Position numbers and translations under genes: made by a program. Positions 28,461 to 40,606 of a stretch of DNA of 64,000 nucleotides are shown here, piece after piece. Source of the DNA: Clitopilus passeckerianus (Eukaryota; Basidiomycota; Agaricomycetes; Agaricales; Entolomataceae); the NCBI GenBank assembly GCA_944990035.1, contig CALYLX010000111.1:1-64000 (forward strand). The letters run 5' to 3'. Numbering within the stretch: position 1 is the first letter of the stretch; every line of letters starts with the position of its first letter. The notes under the pieces were generated by a model. That model was not told where the DNA came from, made no database searches, and was given only the letters and a program-made list of their open reading frames with translations.

Positions 28461-28869
28461 CAACCATCGTAAGTTCAATTCCGTATCACCGGTCTTGATA
28501 CCACTGACAACATTTTGTTTTCGTATAGACGGTTATGCCCGACACATTCCGCACTGTTCACATTGCTCGCCTTGATCGGCCTTCTAGGAGCTTCGAGAGG
28601 AGCAAAAGCCCTTGACAAACGATCCAAGCATGCCTTCTGCAGGTGCGACCACAATCAGAGGCGAACACGCGTTACTAGATCGTTCGAGTTTCTCTACGTT
28701 TTCTCGATGATTTGTACCACTGCCTACGAATGATCCATGGCCCAGTCAACCGTAACGTCTGTGTACGATACTGGATACTCCCCATGCGCGATGGTACAAA
28801 ATACATTATTGTACGATTAGAACATGACGGAAAGAGTTGTATACCTCAACGAGTAGACAATATCATATT

Positions 28870-30169
28870 CTTGGGTATAGTTTTTCTCTCGAACAAGGCA
28901 GCCACTTCTATCTGGTAGAGTTGTTACGGCATCCCGCCAGTGAGACGACCTTGGCCTACTGCCGTGCCTACCAAACCAGCTTGTATCCGGGCAAAATTCG
29001 AATTGCCGTTGCGAACAATCTCCCGGACCCCGACCCTGAGCTCGACTGCTTGTGCTGGCTGCTAACCACTATGGTCAATCCAGTGATAAAAGCTAGGGCC
29101 TACAAAGGAGTGAGTCAAAGGGCTATCTAGTTGCTTCAATAACTCATGAAAAGCCTAGAAACGCAAATTCGAAGGGCTTCCGTGCGCTGATAGGGCAAAA
29201 CGAGTCAGGTTCGGCCGAAGTCCGGAATCCCCGGCAAGGAAGGATGTAGGGAGTGATGACGAACAAAGCGAAGGAAACGATGAGGCTGGTGAAATACCGA
29301 GCCCTGAGGTGGGGAGAAATGTCCAAGTAAGACTTCGTTCTAATCCCTCTGACTACCTCGACGTTGACATCCAACTACCAAGGTTCCAAGCCCTACGTGC
29401 GAGGAATGCTCGAAGCAAGCCCGTAGCAGACGCGGTCCATGCGTCATGGTTGATACCGTCAACGGAGCACCCCGCTGCTCAGTCTGCAAAAAGCGAAAGC
29501 GGAAATGCACGTTTCAGTCGATGGATTTCAAAGTTACCCACAACATCACGGTTGACCGCCAACTTGCCGTATCGTCTATGCCACCAGAGGAAAGGTCAAG
29601 CTCGGTAGCGGATTCAGATTGTCTCTTAGTCGACGATGGTTGTAATATGAGCTCCCAGAATCCACAACGCCAGGCATCTCTTGTTCAGTCCCGCCATGAA
29701 GTTGAAGGCGTTAGGCCAGGGGTCATGACAGCCTTATCCAGAACGACGAGGGACTCGGAGCATAGTGGCCAGGCACCTCGCTACGGGTTTGGGTCTGAAG
29801 AACTGGACGATAAGCGGATTCAGGTTTGTAGTTTCTCGTATTCCACAAAGAACTCCTCTCAGACTCCTCTTTTAGAAACCAGGACAAGCCAGCATCAAAC
29901 CTGGGACGGTCGCTGGCCAGATGCTTCGGTCAACCATCATGATGCCCACCATCCAGGAAATCGAGTCTCTTGAGGCGCGGGCATGGGCTCTAATGGAATT
30001 TGCCAAGCAACAGCATGCCAACGTGCAGAAGCTTGCGCAGCGCTTGAGAGAAATAGATGACCGCGAGCAACAGGAACAGTCTCAAGTCTACAGCGCACGT
30101 ATTTCCATCAGCCGTTCGTCCCGTGGCAGTCGCGGAGCCCACCAATCCAACTTACAATGCGTACATTAG
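28870..30169 (+). CDS. Cys-cluster (zinc-cluster-like) protein with coiled coil, start unresolved
   Basis: Spliced exons encode a Lys/Arg-rich acidic protein with two cysteine groups: CEECSKQARSRRGPC and, shortly after, CSVCKKRKRKC. This C-x2-C-x(n)-C ... C-x2-C-x6-C layout resembles a Zn2Cys6-type cluster and is common in agaricomycete proteins of unknown role. A plausible exon order is an upstream block ending VNPVIKARAYKG (to 29115), then 29156-29325, then a block from about 29384 to 29822 holding the cysteines, then one starting at 29875. The last block has a predicted coiled coil (EIESLEARAWALMEFAKQQ) and ends at 30169. A DNA-binding role is inferred from the cysteines only. The first exon has no clear ATG. 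Confidence 0.45.
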
Positions 30170-30589
30170 ATATCCACTTTAACTTATCAGAGAGACGTTC
30201 GAGATATCAGCACCCCCATGACGTGAGCGGGCCAAAGTGTCAAGAATCCAGAGGGAACAGGCGATTTCCACCCAAAAAGGATTCATGCATACTCACTGAA
30301 ATATTTGAACGAATCCTTGATCAAATGGTTATCTATGACAAGACCATAGCTAGAAAGTCAAGATAGAGGGCCGAGAGTTGTCCACTCTCACGTCCTGCAG
30401 AGATAGATGTCACTTCATTATCGTTTATTTGTTTTGCGTTGGTTTTGCGAGTACAGCACTCATCGTTGTCATTCATGGTTGAATATTTGTCCGGTCGACG
30501 CCCCTGGATCGAATATCGGATCGGACTCCGGAACAGAATGTGGCGTTGGATTTCGGATTGGCTTGCCGGACCCCTTCCTTTTTACCACC

Positions 30590-31918
30590 TACCATAATCT
30601 CTATGGATTGTTTGGGAGGAATATTGCAGGCGTGAAAGAGCAAGTCAAGGAGAAAAAGCATATCGCTCTCCGGATGTCGAAGCCGACCAGCTTTCTCGGA
30701 GGTAAGAGTGCACTCAGTGCGGTCTTGGACTCCACTCACGTGTTGCTTTGTGGGATCTGCCCACATTGATGGCCAATTCCCCGATGGAGTTCATAATCAT
30801 CTCAAACAACTCTTCCCAATCTACGTCACTTGTACGGAACAACAACGCTGGGCAAAACTCGAACAGCCACGGCTGCACGACCTCATAGTCATGAATCCAT
30901 GGACGAGGGCGGAGCTTGAGAAGGCGTAAGTCCAGCGTTATATATCGGCTTTGAGAACGTTCTTACGACGACAGTTTTCAGAGCTACGGAACTCTATCCG
31001 GAACGAACGACCGAGGAAATTTACAATCGATTCAACAACGCGGGCCCAATCCCACTCCTTTGCTTGTACTACAATGCATCCGATATCCGTCAATTTTATG
31101 CTCACCGGGAGGCTATCAGGATCGACACGCCCAAAGGTTGAAGGATAGCCTGTTTGACGAGAAGGCCAGATGGCACATCGATTATTACTCGTACCCCCTC
31201 TTTCTGACGCGCCGTTCGGATGAAGACACTCGATTCACCGTCGGTCCTATTTCTCCACTCGTACGACGTCATCTTCTTAATCAACTTTGGGAATGGGACA
31301 CTCAAGATCGCGACGACATGATTCGATGGCTTGGGCTCACGCCAAGCGCTGAAGGAATATTGGGTTTGATGCTCGAATCTCGTTGCCAACATCGGTTCAC
31401 CAAGAGGATCGGGATAATGATAGAGCAAATGACTCCGACAAGCCACTCTCGTTATCATTGGGATGCTACGTTGGGCGAGCCCTCCGCAGCTCTCCGCAGC
31501 TCGCGATTTACTCGAAGATTCTGGGACAGATCCAAGCAAGGGGTCCTATCCTCCCTTCCCTCCATCGATCAAAATCTCACCTTCACAGCTGCGGACATAT
31601 GGTCAGGGCGAAACATTTGAAGTTGAGGAAAATGTCTACTATGTATCACTGGCCGATGACGAGGTTGCGATTGATTCGTTCATCGTTCATGCTGGGCACC
31701 TCAACATGTTTCGGTTTAGTGGTGGCTCGCATCGCAATATCAACCACGGTCTGGAGACTACCCTCGGTCGATTCGCCAATCTCCCAGAGAAGGCAAGCAA
31801 ACGACTCATCTTCGTTGTCCCGGAGGACCTTACCGAATTAAAATATTGCCTTCCCAACGGCGGTTTCCTGCATAATGCCACTCCATGTGTAGAACGGGTC
31901 AGTTATTTAAACGTATAG
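30590..31918 (+). pseudogene. Decayed Crinkler-like gene (CRN3), frameshifted
   Basis: The region keeps parts of the same family as CRN1 and CRN2. It begins with an N-terminal remnant (VKEQVKEKKHIAL) directly followed, out of frame, by a 21-base identity to the CRN1 VEADQL codons. A central segment with LIVMNPWTRAELEK comes next, and a long C-terminal part (ISPLVRRHLLNQLW; VDEVAIDSFIV-like text ending near 31918) that CRN1 and CRN2 lack. The P-loop part is missing. The frame is broken near 30690, near 31130 and at 31482-31501, where a perfect 10-base tandem duplication adds one base to the frame. The breaks are described but not repaired here. A sequencing error could explain one break, not the 10-base duplication. 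Confidence 0.65.
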
Positions 31919-32492
31919 ATAAATGCTACTGAATGTGTTGTTCTAATGAATGAGATTTAAGGTTGGATTTGTGTAGCGACACTCGAACGGACCACTATCA
32001 AATCAAAACTATCAATCACCCCCAAACAACGTTGACGTCAAGGCGGCGCAAACACATATTCCACAGCAATATGGGGCCCAGTCCTTATTCGCCCAGGGAC
32101 TCGCGGCCGAGAGCACGTTCTCAACTGAAATCGGCCAAATAGGACCGGCCCTTTGATCGCCGACGCCGAATTGTCGGCAACATCCTGAATTGGCTTCGAG
32201 CAATGTCACGACGAGATCTTCACTGTTAGGCACCCTCCCGCCGGGTTCAAAACAATTCTGGAGCCTACGGATCTTTAAATACAGTCGCAACTGCGCCAGC
32301 CTGTTCAGATCTCTCGAAAAGGTCTGCTTGTAAAGGAAGTTGAGCTTACATAATCGTCGGACTTGACCAATATGACCACTACCAATCCCGTTCGACATCT
32401 TGACCTTCCCCGAGTATATACTGGAAAGCGCCATGAGGCGCCATATCTCGCCACAGGGCCCCTAAACTGCACTAGCTCACACCCATCTCACT
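31919..32492. other. Intergenic region before ASCH-like gene
   Basis: A 140-codon minus frame at 32012-32434 is present but has no family resemblance and overlaps the expected promoter of the ASCH-like gene. No repeat was recognised. It is recorded as non-coding with low certainty. Confidence 0.4.
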
Positions 32493-33316
32493 ATGACCTT
32501 CGAAATTGTCCCACTCTCCCGTACCGATGTCATCCTCCCGATATCTGTGAGTTGAGTCCACCCAAGTTACCCAGGAAGCCTTTCTGAATCTCTCCGAAGA
32601 ACGAATGTATGCAGAAAATCGTCTCGGGAGAGAAAAACTACGACTTCAGACGCTACCTCCTTCCGAACTCTGTCAAACGAGTGTGGTTCTTTGTCAAATC
32701 GCCCACTGCTCAAATAACCCACGTCTGCGAAATTGAAAGCGCAGTCCACCGGCCATCTCTCTACTCCAACCTTCCCCGAAATAACCTCTATCCCCTCCCC
32801 CTTGACGGAGTAGGTAACCTTGAATTCAATCTTGGAGATGATCCTGTAATGGCCGGTATCTTCTTTGCGTACTTTATTAGAGGTGTCTACCGGTTGACCC
32901 ACCCGGTGACCCTCTCCGAGCTCAGGAAACGGTATTTGCTTCTGGGAACTCCAAAAGGGCCGGCATTTGCGCCCGAAAGGATGCTTGACGACGTGGACCT
33001 GTCGAAAGAGGAGAAGGTCCTTGAAAGAGCCGCGAGGAAGCGAGGCTGGGAAACCCAGACATCTGTTGTCGGAGCGTCTAGTGGTTGGGTTTGGAGAGGC
33101 GGAGAAACAACGTTGGTCTCATCCGAATACGAAAGTGATGAGTCTATGGACGTCGACGAGGTCAGTAGGGGAATGAAGAGGGTCCTGGAGGATGACGGAA
33201 GCTCGACTCTTGCAGAGGTTCTATCCGAGCAACATGAGCTGAAGAGAACGGTAAGCACGCCCCCACGAAGTCGAAACCCAGTCACTCAATGGCCTTCTTC
33301 AGCGTCATTAACTTAA
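32493..33316 (+). CDS. ASCH/PUA-like domain protein
   Basis: Two exons (32493-32546 and 32600-33316) give a 256-residue protein. The N-terminal part has the ASCH/PUA-like pattern: ISNECMQKIVSGEKNYDFRR, in which the GEK..DFR signature is typical, followed by VKRVWFFVKSP, a beta-strand segment CEIESAV, and a helical region with LSELRKRYLLL. ASCH domains bind RNA or modified nucleotides in other families; the substrate here is unknown. The C-terminal half is acidic and Ser-rich and probably disordered. A 3' intron starting at about 33251 is possible and would shorten the end by about 20 residues. Confidence 0.6.
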
Positions 33317-33630
33317 TTTTAACTGGAGGGGTTATCAAAATGTAAATGTATGTCCGATGTTGTATCACTATTATCACACTAGACTATCAATTCCCTCGTT
33401 CAATCGTCGCGGAAGGCCTGCGGGACTCCGAAAGCTTGATCTCACCGATCTAAAGCCATTGTCGTTTCAAACCTTGGACTTGCGGACTTAAAGACTGAAG
33501 GAGTGGGACCCGATAGGCCTCAATGTCAGTTGCAATCGAATGAGCACCATTTACCCTAGCGCTGCCGGCGATTGGTTTCAAGAACCGAGATCAAGGTCAT
33601 GATTAATCGAAATATCGCTGACGATCTCGT
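33317..33630. other. Convergent 3' region between ASCH-like and NACHT genes
   Basis: The genes on either side point towards each other, so this 314-base gap should hold two 3' untranslated regions. No feature was recognised. Confidence 0.4.
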
Positions 33631-35897
33631 TCAGAAAATGGTTTGCCTTGGCAAGTTGAACTCTGAACATACGCTTCTGTAGTTGACAATAGCTTGGAAT
33701 AAGTGATCCTCTCTTCGGTGGCCAACTACAAAAACTCGTTCAACCCAATCCAGAACTCCGAGTATTCGCTGGCTCCGAGGCGCTTTATTTATGACTTTCG
33801 TGCAAATCCTCTTCTTCCTCTCGACATCGGGGAAAGCACTGTTGACACCGATTAGACTGGCTTTCGGAGTATACGTCGAATGTGAGAGCACGTACGGATA
33901 TAGGGTTCCATTGACAGCCTCGAATGCTATTTGCTCATATCCCTCGGGGCCCACGCAATGGATACCAGACCGATCTGGTTTTGAAAGTAGCTCTGAAACT
34001 AGTTCGTCGCAGCCGGTACAAATGGAGACGATTAGGCTCTGTTGTGACCCAGCTTCATTGGGTGGGAGTCCAGACGAAGATGCGCCAAAAGCATCGTCTC
34101 CTAAGATGGCCAGAAGGATGCAGCCGCTCGATGACAAGGTTTGATTTTTGGAAAGATGTGACAGAAACCACCCGTCAAAATCGCGTTGAAACCTCTCAAA
34201 TACGTCTCTCCAAACAGGATTGATTTCTGTTGCCTAGAGAATAATATATGAATGGATGATAAAGAAGAAAAGCCGGAGCCTCACCTGGCTACAGTACTCC
34301 ATAATGACCTCTATTGTGTTGGCAGAAGTTACTCCAAGTGAAAGGGAAACGCTAATATAATCGAGCAACTGGGAGAAGGGTAATCCCGACAGTGCGTGGA
34401 ATAATTCAACTGTGGCCTCGGAATTCCGAAGGTGAAAGTCGAAAGCCAGCAGGACATCCCGGGCATCCACTATTTCGTTACGCTGTGCAAGGCTGCTTGT
34501 ACTTCGGAACGTGATGGTCCTGACGCAGCCCGCTGTGATTCGCGCATGGATCCCCGGTTCGTCGAGAAAGAAGTGGCCTGATCGATCAGGATCCTGGAGG
34601 TAATCGAGGAGGGATGCATGGTGAACCTTAATACTGTCATACGGTCCAGATACTGATAATAAAGATCTGAGATCAAGTAGTGAGAGGGTAACGTAGCCTT
34701 CGCCGAAGTGAAGAATGGTCTCAATGGCATGTGGGCAAGGAGCAATAGGTGACCGAAGGAGGATTACTCCGAGTATGCATAGGACGGACATACGATCCTC
34801 CACTGCAGAGAAAATCTCTCTGTAGATGACGTCGAGCGGCTCAAAGAGTGCACCATTATCGGGGTGATTCCTATTAAGAACGATGGCAAGGCGTTCCATA
34901 GGACGATGTCGAGGTGACTCCACGAATGACATGACGGTAGAGGCGTATACGAATTGACTAGAAGCTTTTGCGACGAGAACCTCGACCGCCTGGTTCCCTG
35001 GCCAGTCTACCGGAATTTGGTCTTTTAGGATATGCTGCGACTTCAAAGCCCTAAATCGATGAAGGTAGAACCGTCTGATGTCTTCGTCCGGGTCCCACTC
35101 ATCGTTGAGAGAAAGCTGGTCACATACGGTCGGATGATAATCATCCTCAAAGAGGCATTTTATGTGCCACTCTGGCCGACTCGAGATCAGGAATGCAAAT
35201 CGCAGGCAATCACCCCATACGGCCGCTGATAACGACTGTATGAATCTGACCTGGCTAACAGAATTTGCGCCCTCGTCCAAGCCATCGACCATAACGATCA
35301 TAGGCTTCGCATCGGAGGTAGAAGAGAGGCCAGATTCGCCGAGAGGTATTACCAGCAACCTCTGGACTTGAGAAGAGAACTTGAGCGAGAATGTAGCTAG
35401 ATTATTCTCCAGAGCCGCCAAGACCGAATGGCGTGTCTGAGGATATGCTTGCACCATCTGATAAGCAATGGTCGGAACCACCGAATCCAAGTCTCGGTCA
35501 GGACTCCCCCGGGAGAGGAAGAAGCTAGCAACTAAGATGCCTTTACGCTCACAAAGATCTGCGAACGTTTGAGCGATGGCGGACTTGCCAGCTCCGGCAG
35601 GACCATGGAGCCACATTATCGGCTTGGACCGACTTTGTTCAAGGGCCCATTTCATGAGCTTCTCAAGGACTGATTTCCGGGTACCATGGAGACACCCCGG
35701 GGAGTCTTCCCTCTCTTTCGAATTGTGCATAGCGCCTAAGGAGGCATGCTTGAGGAGAATCTGAATTGCTGTCCGACCTTGAGTTAGTGATCAAACTTCT
35801 ACCTCCCGACCTGATGCTCACAATCCGGCCGTTCGTCGATACTAACGAAGTTTCCGCCTAATATCGTGGTGTTGCGTGCACCATGGAAAACCGACAT
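33631..35897 (-). CDS. NACHT-domain NTPase (NLR-like), short C-terminal part
   Basis: Three exons (35822-35897, 34285-35768, 33631-34233) join in frame to 720 residues. The start MSVFHGARNTTILGGNF matches the F-x-GA-x-N-(4)-GG-x-F opening common in basidiomycete NACHT proteins. The NACHT domain shows Walker A GPAGAGKS and Walker B IVMVDGLDEG, then the SSRPEW sensor-like segment. A region rich in Leu and Asp, with YLQDPDRSGHFFLD (a marker often seen after the basidiomycete NACHT), follows. No WD40, ankyrin or TPR repeats are seen at the C terminus; the last 200 residues resemble nothing known to me. NACHT NLR-like proteins act in fungal self/non-self recognition and programmed cell death, but only some have been shown to do so. 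An upstream effector domain is absent. Confidence 0.83.
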
Positions 35898-36170
35898 CGC
35901 ATGGTGGTTGGAGACTACCGATTGTGGTTTGAATGGCCAACGTGAACGTCAATGAGAAAGGTGTGCAGGTGGCTGTACCACAAGCAATCTCCTCGTGCTT
36001 CCGAAGTCTGTCCCAAGTACCAAGCTCCCAAGCAAGCACATGTTAAAGAAATTAAGTACGGGAACCACCTCATAGCCAACAGAAACGAAGTAATCAATGA
36101 TATTGATTCCGTATTACGATCCACACCAACAGCAGAATCTCAAAGGTACATCCTGGGCAAAATTGTGCGA

Positions 36171-37950
36171 CTACTGCACAGCGACAGTCTTAGGCTGCTG
36201 CTGCTGCTGCGTCTCCGAAGCACCCTTTCCACCTCCATTACTCCTCGACACCGCAGCACCCAGCGCCTGTGTCCTGAAAGAGAGTCCCCGAGTCTTCTCA
36301 ATAACGCTCTGGTAGACCGGTTGCGGTGGTCGGTTGATCTCGATGACGTTCTGTGAAAATTTCAAATGTCAGCAAGCGGGAATGGGCCACGAGCAAAAGC
36401 AGAAGGGAGGTGAAGGGAGTCGTATGGTATTGGCGAGACCCCAGTTGCTTGAGGGCAACGAGCCACAAGGACGAAGGTAGGTTTTTGAGGGTATTTCCAT
36501 ATTTGGAAATAGGGAGCACAAGCAATATGAAAACGAAAACGAACCTTTTCCAGGTCGATTTTGGCGTCAGCGCCCATTCTTGTTTCGCGGATAAGGTTGA
36601 CGATCCACTTCTCCCCATCCTCCTGCGACAGGTTGAGGCGTTCAGATAGATCCCTACGAAGCAGAATCAGCACACGCCCAGGTTCAAGCACGGAAATATA
36701 ATTTACGCAATATCAATCTTCTGGTGTATCCTGCAGTACGCCTCACTGATGAGGTACCGCGCATTATCAAGAAACTCATCCCTGAACTCCTGAAGGAAGA
36801 AATCACTCTCCACAACCTTCTCCGCGGTCTTGAGCTCCCTCTGCGCAGCCTCAAAGTCAAACTCGACGTAGAGTTCCTTCAAGAACGCCGTCACGGGGTC
36901 CTGGTACTGGTACTCCTCCGTCTGTATGACCTTGACGACTTCCCGAATGGCGTTGCGTACCCTCGAGGAGACGGGTGCGGCTGCACTCGCCGGCTGGGAT
37001 GCAGACTTGCGGGAGAGAATGGCGGCGGTGGCGATGTACCGCAGAATCCAGGGGCAGGAGGTCTGGATAGTGTTGAGGTACGTTGGGGAGAGGAAGGTTT
37101 CGAGGAGCAGTGTTCTCCCCTGCTCGTGATTGAAGTAGACGAACAGAGACCAGTGGGCTAGCCATGTACGGGAGTGGAGCTGGACGAGTGCGGGTTCGAC
37201 GGGGTTGGTGGTGCTGAATGCGGACATGATGGAGGCGGGGGTACGGGAGTCGATTACGTCTCGGAGGGTGTTGAGTTCTTCGAGGGCGACGTCCCATTTT
37301 CCGGTGAGGATGTCGGAGGCGAGTTTGCCCCAGTGAGCGGAGGTGTTGAGCTCGGTGTCGGTGGAGAGGACGCGGAAATGGTACAGGTAGTCGGCGGCAC
37401 CGCTGTAGTTGCCGTATGAGTATTGGAACTTGCCAAAGTTGTAGAGGGCAGTAATTTGATCGAGGGTTAGCTGAAAAGAAGTCAGAATATGAATACACGA
37501 GGAAAACCCTACGAGCAACATACGTTGTAGTTGTCCTTCAAGTACTGCAAATTTTGGTTCTTGTCCTGTCGTAGTGCCTGGGCAACATCAGGATTTTCAA
37601 TAACATCCAAGACAGCTTGTGCCTCCCGTTGCAGCTGCTCGTGAGTAGAGACAACATTGCTGCGTTTTTCGTCGAATTCTAACAAAAATTCTCCAGGTTA
37701 GAAGAGTGTTGCGCTTCCTGGTGAGGCTGATCGATTACTGACCACTGGGAACGTCTTCTTCGGGATGGATCTGCTGGAACAGTGACACGGCATAATCGAA
37801 CATGTTTGTTCCTTTTGCGAGTTCATATTGAGCAGCAGCGACCTCTTCTTGTGGGAAAGCCCCGATATCTGTGAGATGTGCAAGCAGAGGGAACGAGAGA
37901 TGGCGGTCGAGGTAAGGGATGATAGTCCTGGAAAGATCGTGTTCGGCCAT
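36171..37950 (-). CDS. EIF3E: Eukaryotic translation initiation factor 3 subunit E
   Basis: This is subunit e (INT6) of the eIF3 complex, which positions the 40S ribosome on mRNA. The start [20 protein letters not shown] matches the conserved N terminus, then a TPR-like/PCI helical region with [31 protein letters not shown] and [13 protein letters not shown]. The PCI domain ends in [20 protein letters not shown] with the motif [14 protein letters not shown], and a Gln-rich tail follows. Several short introns split the gene. Length is close to the usual 440-450 residues. It is an expected single-copy housekeeping gene. Confidence 0.95.
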
Positions 37951-38580
37951 CTAGATGATTGTCAGTATCATCATAGAGCTTTCAGTCCTCAGAATATCAC
38001 ACACGTTGTATCGTTTTTGGAGGCGGCGAGTGTAGCCTGAGGAAGGATGAGGGCGCTGTCGAACGCGACGAGCAGACTTGCAAGCTTTTGACACAGCCAC
38101 AGCAAAAATGATTTAGAAAGCTGACATAAGCAACTGCAATTCTTGTCCGCTACCACCATGGCAGCCAAGCCTGAAATCCAATGTCTTTGCTTCAAAAGAA
38201 ATTCTTTAAAATCTCCTATAAGCGCTACTTCTTAAGGTACCTCTGATGAAGGCGCACCTCAAGAATTACAAGCATTCAATATACGGTTTTTGGATCGCCG
38301 AATCCAAGCTTGACAGCACGAAAGCTGCTCAAACGTCCCTGCACAACCCAGACTCACGGCGTGCTATTCTTGGCGCATCGCGCAATCTCTTAATCTCGTG
38401 AAAATGTACGGATGCTCATGAGCTCATATCTGATGTTTTGAGGCCTGGAACCTTGTTCTGGCGCAAATCGACGTCATGAACTGCTACATTACTTGGGCTC
38501 CACCTATGGTTTAAGCTCGCGAATGAATCCATCCCCTGACCATAAACCTCTCCTCTGACTTTTGCTGACTCGAACTAACT
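37951..38580. promoter_or_regulatory. Divergent promoter region, eIF3e / MDR oxidoreductase
   Basis: The eIF3e gene (-) and the oxidoreductase gene (+) leave this 630-base gap in opposite directions. Both promoters must lie here. No single TATA element was clear, and no other feature was recognised. Confidence 0.45.
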
Positions 38581-40113
38581 ATGGCACCAACTCGAAACGC
38601 TCGTGTACTATTCAAGGAAATACCCAAAGGTGAGCATTAAACAAAATGCCCTCGGCGACAGTGCTTGGATTAACCAACCAAATATCTGCAGGCTATCCTG
38701 AACCGGGGAAGACCACGGTATACGACGACTCGCAAACGATTGACCTTGATAACGTGCCCTTGAATGGCGGATTCCTCCTCAAGACATTGGTATTATCGAT
38801 AGATCCTTACCTACGGGGTAGGATGCGTCCCGTGGAGGTCAAGTCATATGCTGTGAGCTCTTCCGTAGTCACCTCGTCTTTCATAATACTGATATTCTTT
38901 CTTCAGCCCGCTTACCACCTGAACGAACCGTACGCATTTTCAATTGCCTCCTCTATGGTCAATAAATCCCACACATTCGTTCACACAGGTTGGACAGTTT
39001 AGGCGTCGGAGTAGTAGTCAGGTCTGAAACCCCTGATGTCAAGAAAGGTAACCACATCTATGGCGACCTTCGTGAGCCCACCACCCTCTCTATATACCAC
39101 CTCCAACTCATCCTCCTTTCGTATACAGCTCATCAAGAATACAACATCCTCAAATCCCTCGATAGGTACAGAAAGCTCAAAGACATAAAGTTGCCATGGC
39201 AGACCTATGTCGGAGCTGCCGGGATGCCTGGTCAGACTGCCTACGCTGGATGGAACACGTTCTCTAAGGCTAAGAAGGTGGGATAAACACAACACACTAC
39301 TCCCGAAACTTCCTCCGACTTCGGTTTGTTCCAGGGCGAAACCGCGTTCGTCTCCGCAGGTGCTGGTCCCGTAGGCTCGTAAGCCCCACCTTTTTTATAT
39401 TTCACCACATCTCTAACTGGTTCTCTAGCATGGTCATTCAGCTCGCCAAGCAAGACGGTTTAAAAGTCATCGCCTGCGCCGGCAGCCAGGAGAAGATTGA
39501 CTTCATCAAGAGTCTTGGCGCGGATGTGGTGTATAACTACAAGGACACAGAGACGACGAAGATTCTAGAAAGAGAAGGGCCCGTTGACGTGTATTGGGAT
39601 AACGTTGGTGGGGAAATGCTTGATGCTGCTTTGTTACATTCGAATGTTAAGGCTCGGTTTATCGTAAGTTCTCTCTCTCTCGTCTGCTAAAGACGCTTTC
39701 TAAATCCATCTCCGTCTAGGAATGTGGTATGATTTCCGGTAGGTATCTCGCTCACAGTATATTGGGCTCTGTTTCATGGCCTTATGTACCTAGGTTATAA
39801 CGAGGGCTATCCTCCTATCAAGGCACGTTCACCCTCCTTCGACCACCTGTCGTTACCCCCACTAACTCCCCACCAACAGAACCTCAACAAAGTCCTCGAC
39901 AACCAAATCTCAATGAACGGCTTCATCATCTTCAACCTCGACACCGAATACCGGGACAAGTTCTTCGACGTCATTCCTCCCCAGCTCGCGAGTGGTGAGA
40001 TCAAGTATCGGGAGGAGGTTCATAAAGGGCTGGGGAGGGTCGGGGATGTGTTGTTGGAGAATCAGAAGGGGCAGAATAAAGCGAAGTCGGTTATTGTTGT
40101 GGCTGAGGAGTAG
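38581..40113 (+). CDS. NAD(P)-dependent oxidoreductase, MDR family without catalytic zinc
   Basis: The protein belongs to the zinc-free medium-chain reductases (leukotriene B4 dehydrogenase / prostaglandin reductase / double-bond reductase group), which reduce carbon-carbon double bonds of enones with NAD(P)H. Family marks seen in order are an N-terminal substrate part with LSIDPYLRGRM, LDSLGVGVVVRSETPDV, then GAAGMPGQTAY, GAGPVGSMVIQLAK as the Rossmann dinucleotide motif, GADVVYNYKD and WDNVGGEMLDAAL with the family's VGG element. It ends with GLGRVGDVLL and VVAEE. Introns of about 50-60 nt divide it. The substrate cannot be named from sequence. Confidence 0.88.
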
Positions 40114-40606
40114 GGTGGGTTGGGTATGGCGAACCTGTGTAGAATGGGAGAGTAATGTAGCTATAGATCATCACGAGCTTCATGGACTGGTCGCTAGTTG
40201 ATACAGGTTCTACGTTATTTTGAAATGATCCATTCATGCGTGTGCTCGTATGTCCCTTGGTGAAACACCAAGCCCGGGGTGCTGCAACCTGAAGAGGTGG
40301 CTATAGAAAATCTCCACCTAGTCATGCTCCGAAGCAATCGCTGCCTTCGATACTCTTGCTCTCGGTTTGCGGTGTTGGTGTCCCCCTCCCATCGGAGTAT
40401 GTCAATACACCGTTCCGATATTATGGCTGTTCATGGACCTCATACGCCACGGAAACGAGTGCCGCAAGGTATTGACTCCCCAGTACCAAGCAACCACGAC
40501 AAGGAATCGATGACTCGGAATGCAATATTATTGGATGTGACTATTAAGTGAGAGGTACGAATAAATGGGTAACGTAGACATAAGAGAATGCTTTTCCTCA
40601 GAAAGC
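40114..40606. other. Convergent 3' region between oxidoreductase and secreted protein A
   Basis: Two convergent genes flank this 493-base gap, so it should hold two 3' untranslated regions. A 90-codon plus frame occurs at 40279-40551 without resemblance. Confidence 0.4.

Noticed and set aside
30407..30769. 120-codon plus frame ahead of CRN3
   Set aside because: Only its last third matches the Crinkler family and it breaks out of frame; it belongs to the decayed CRN3 rather than a separate gene.
32012..32434. 140-codon minus-strand frame before the ASCH-like gene
   Set aside because: It has no family resemblance and is placed in a likely promoter; reported only as part of the intergenic entry.
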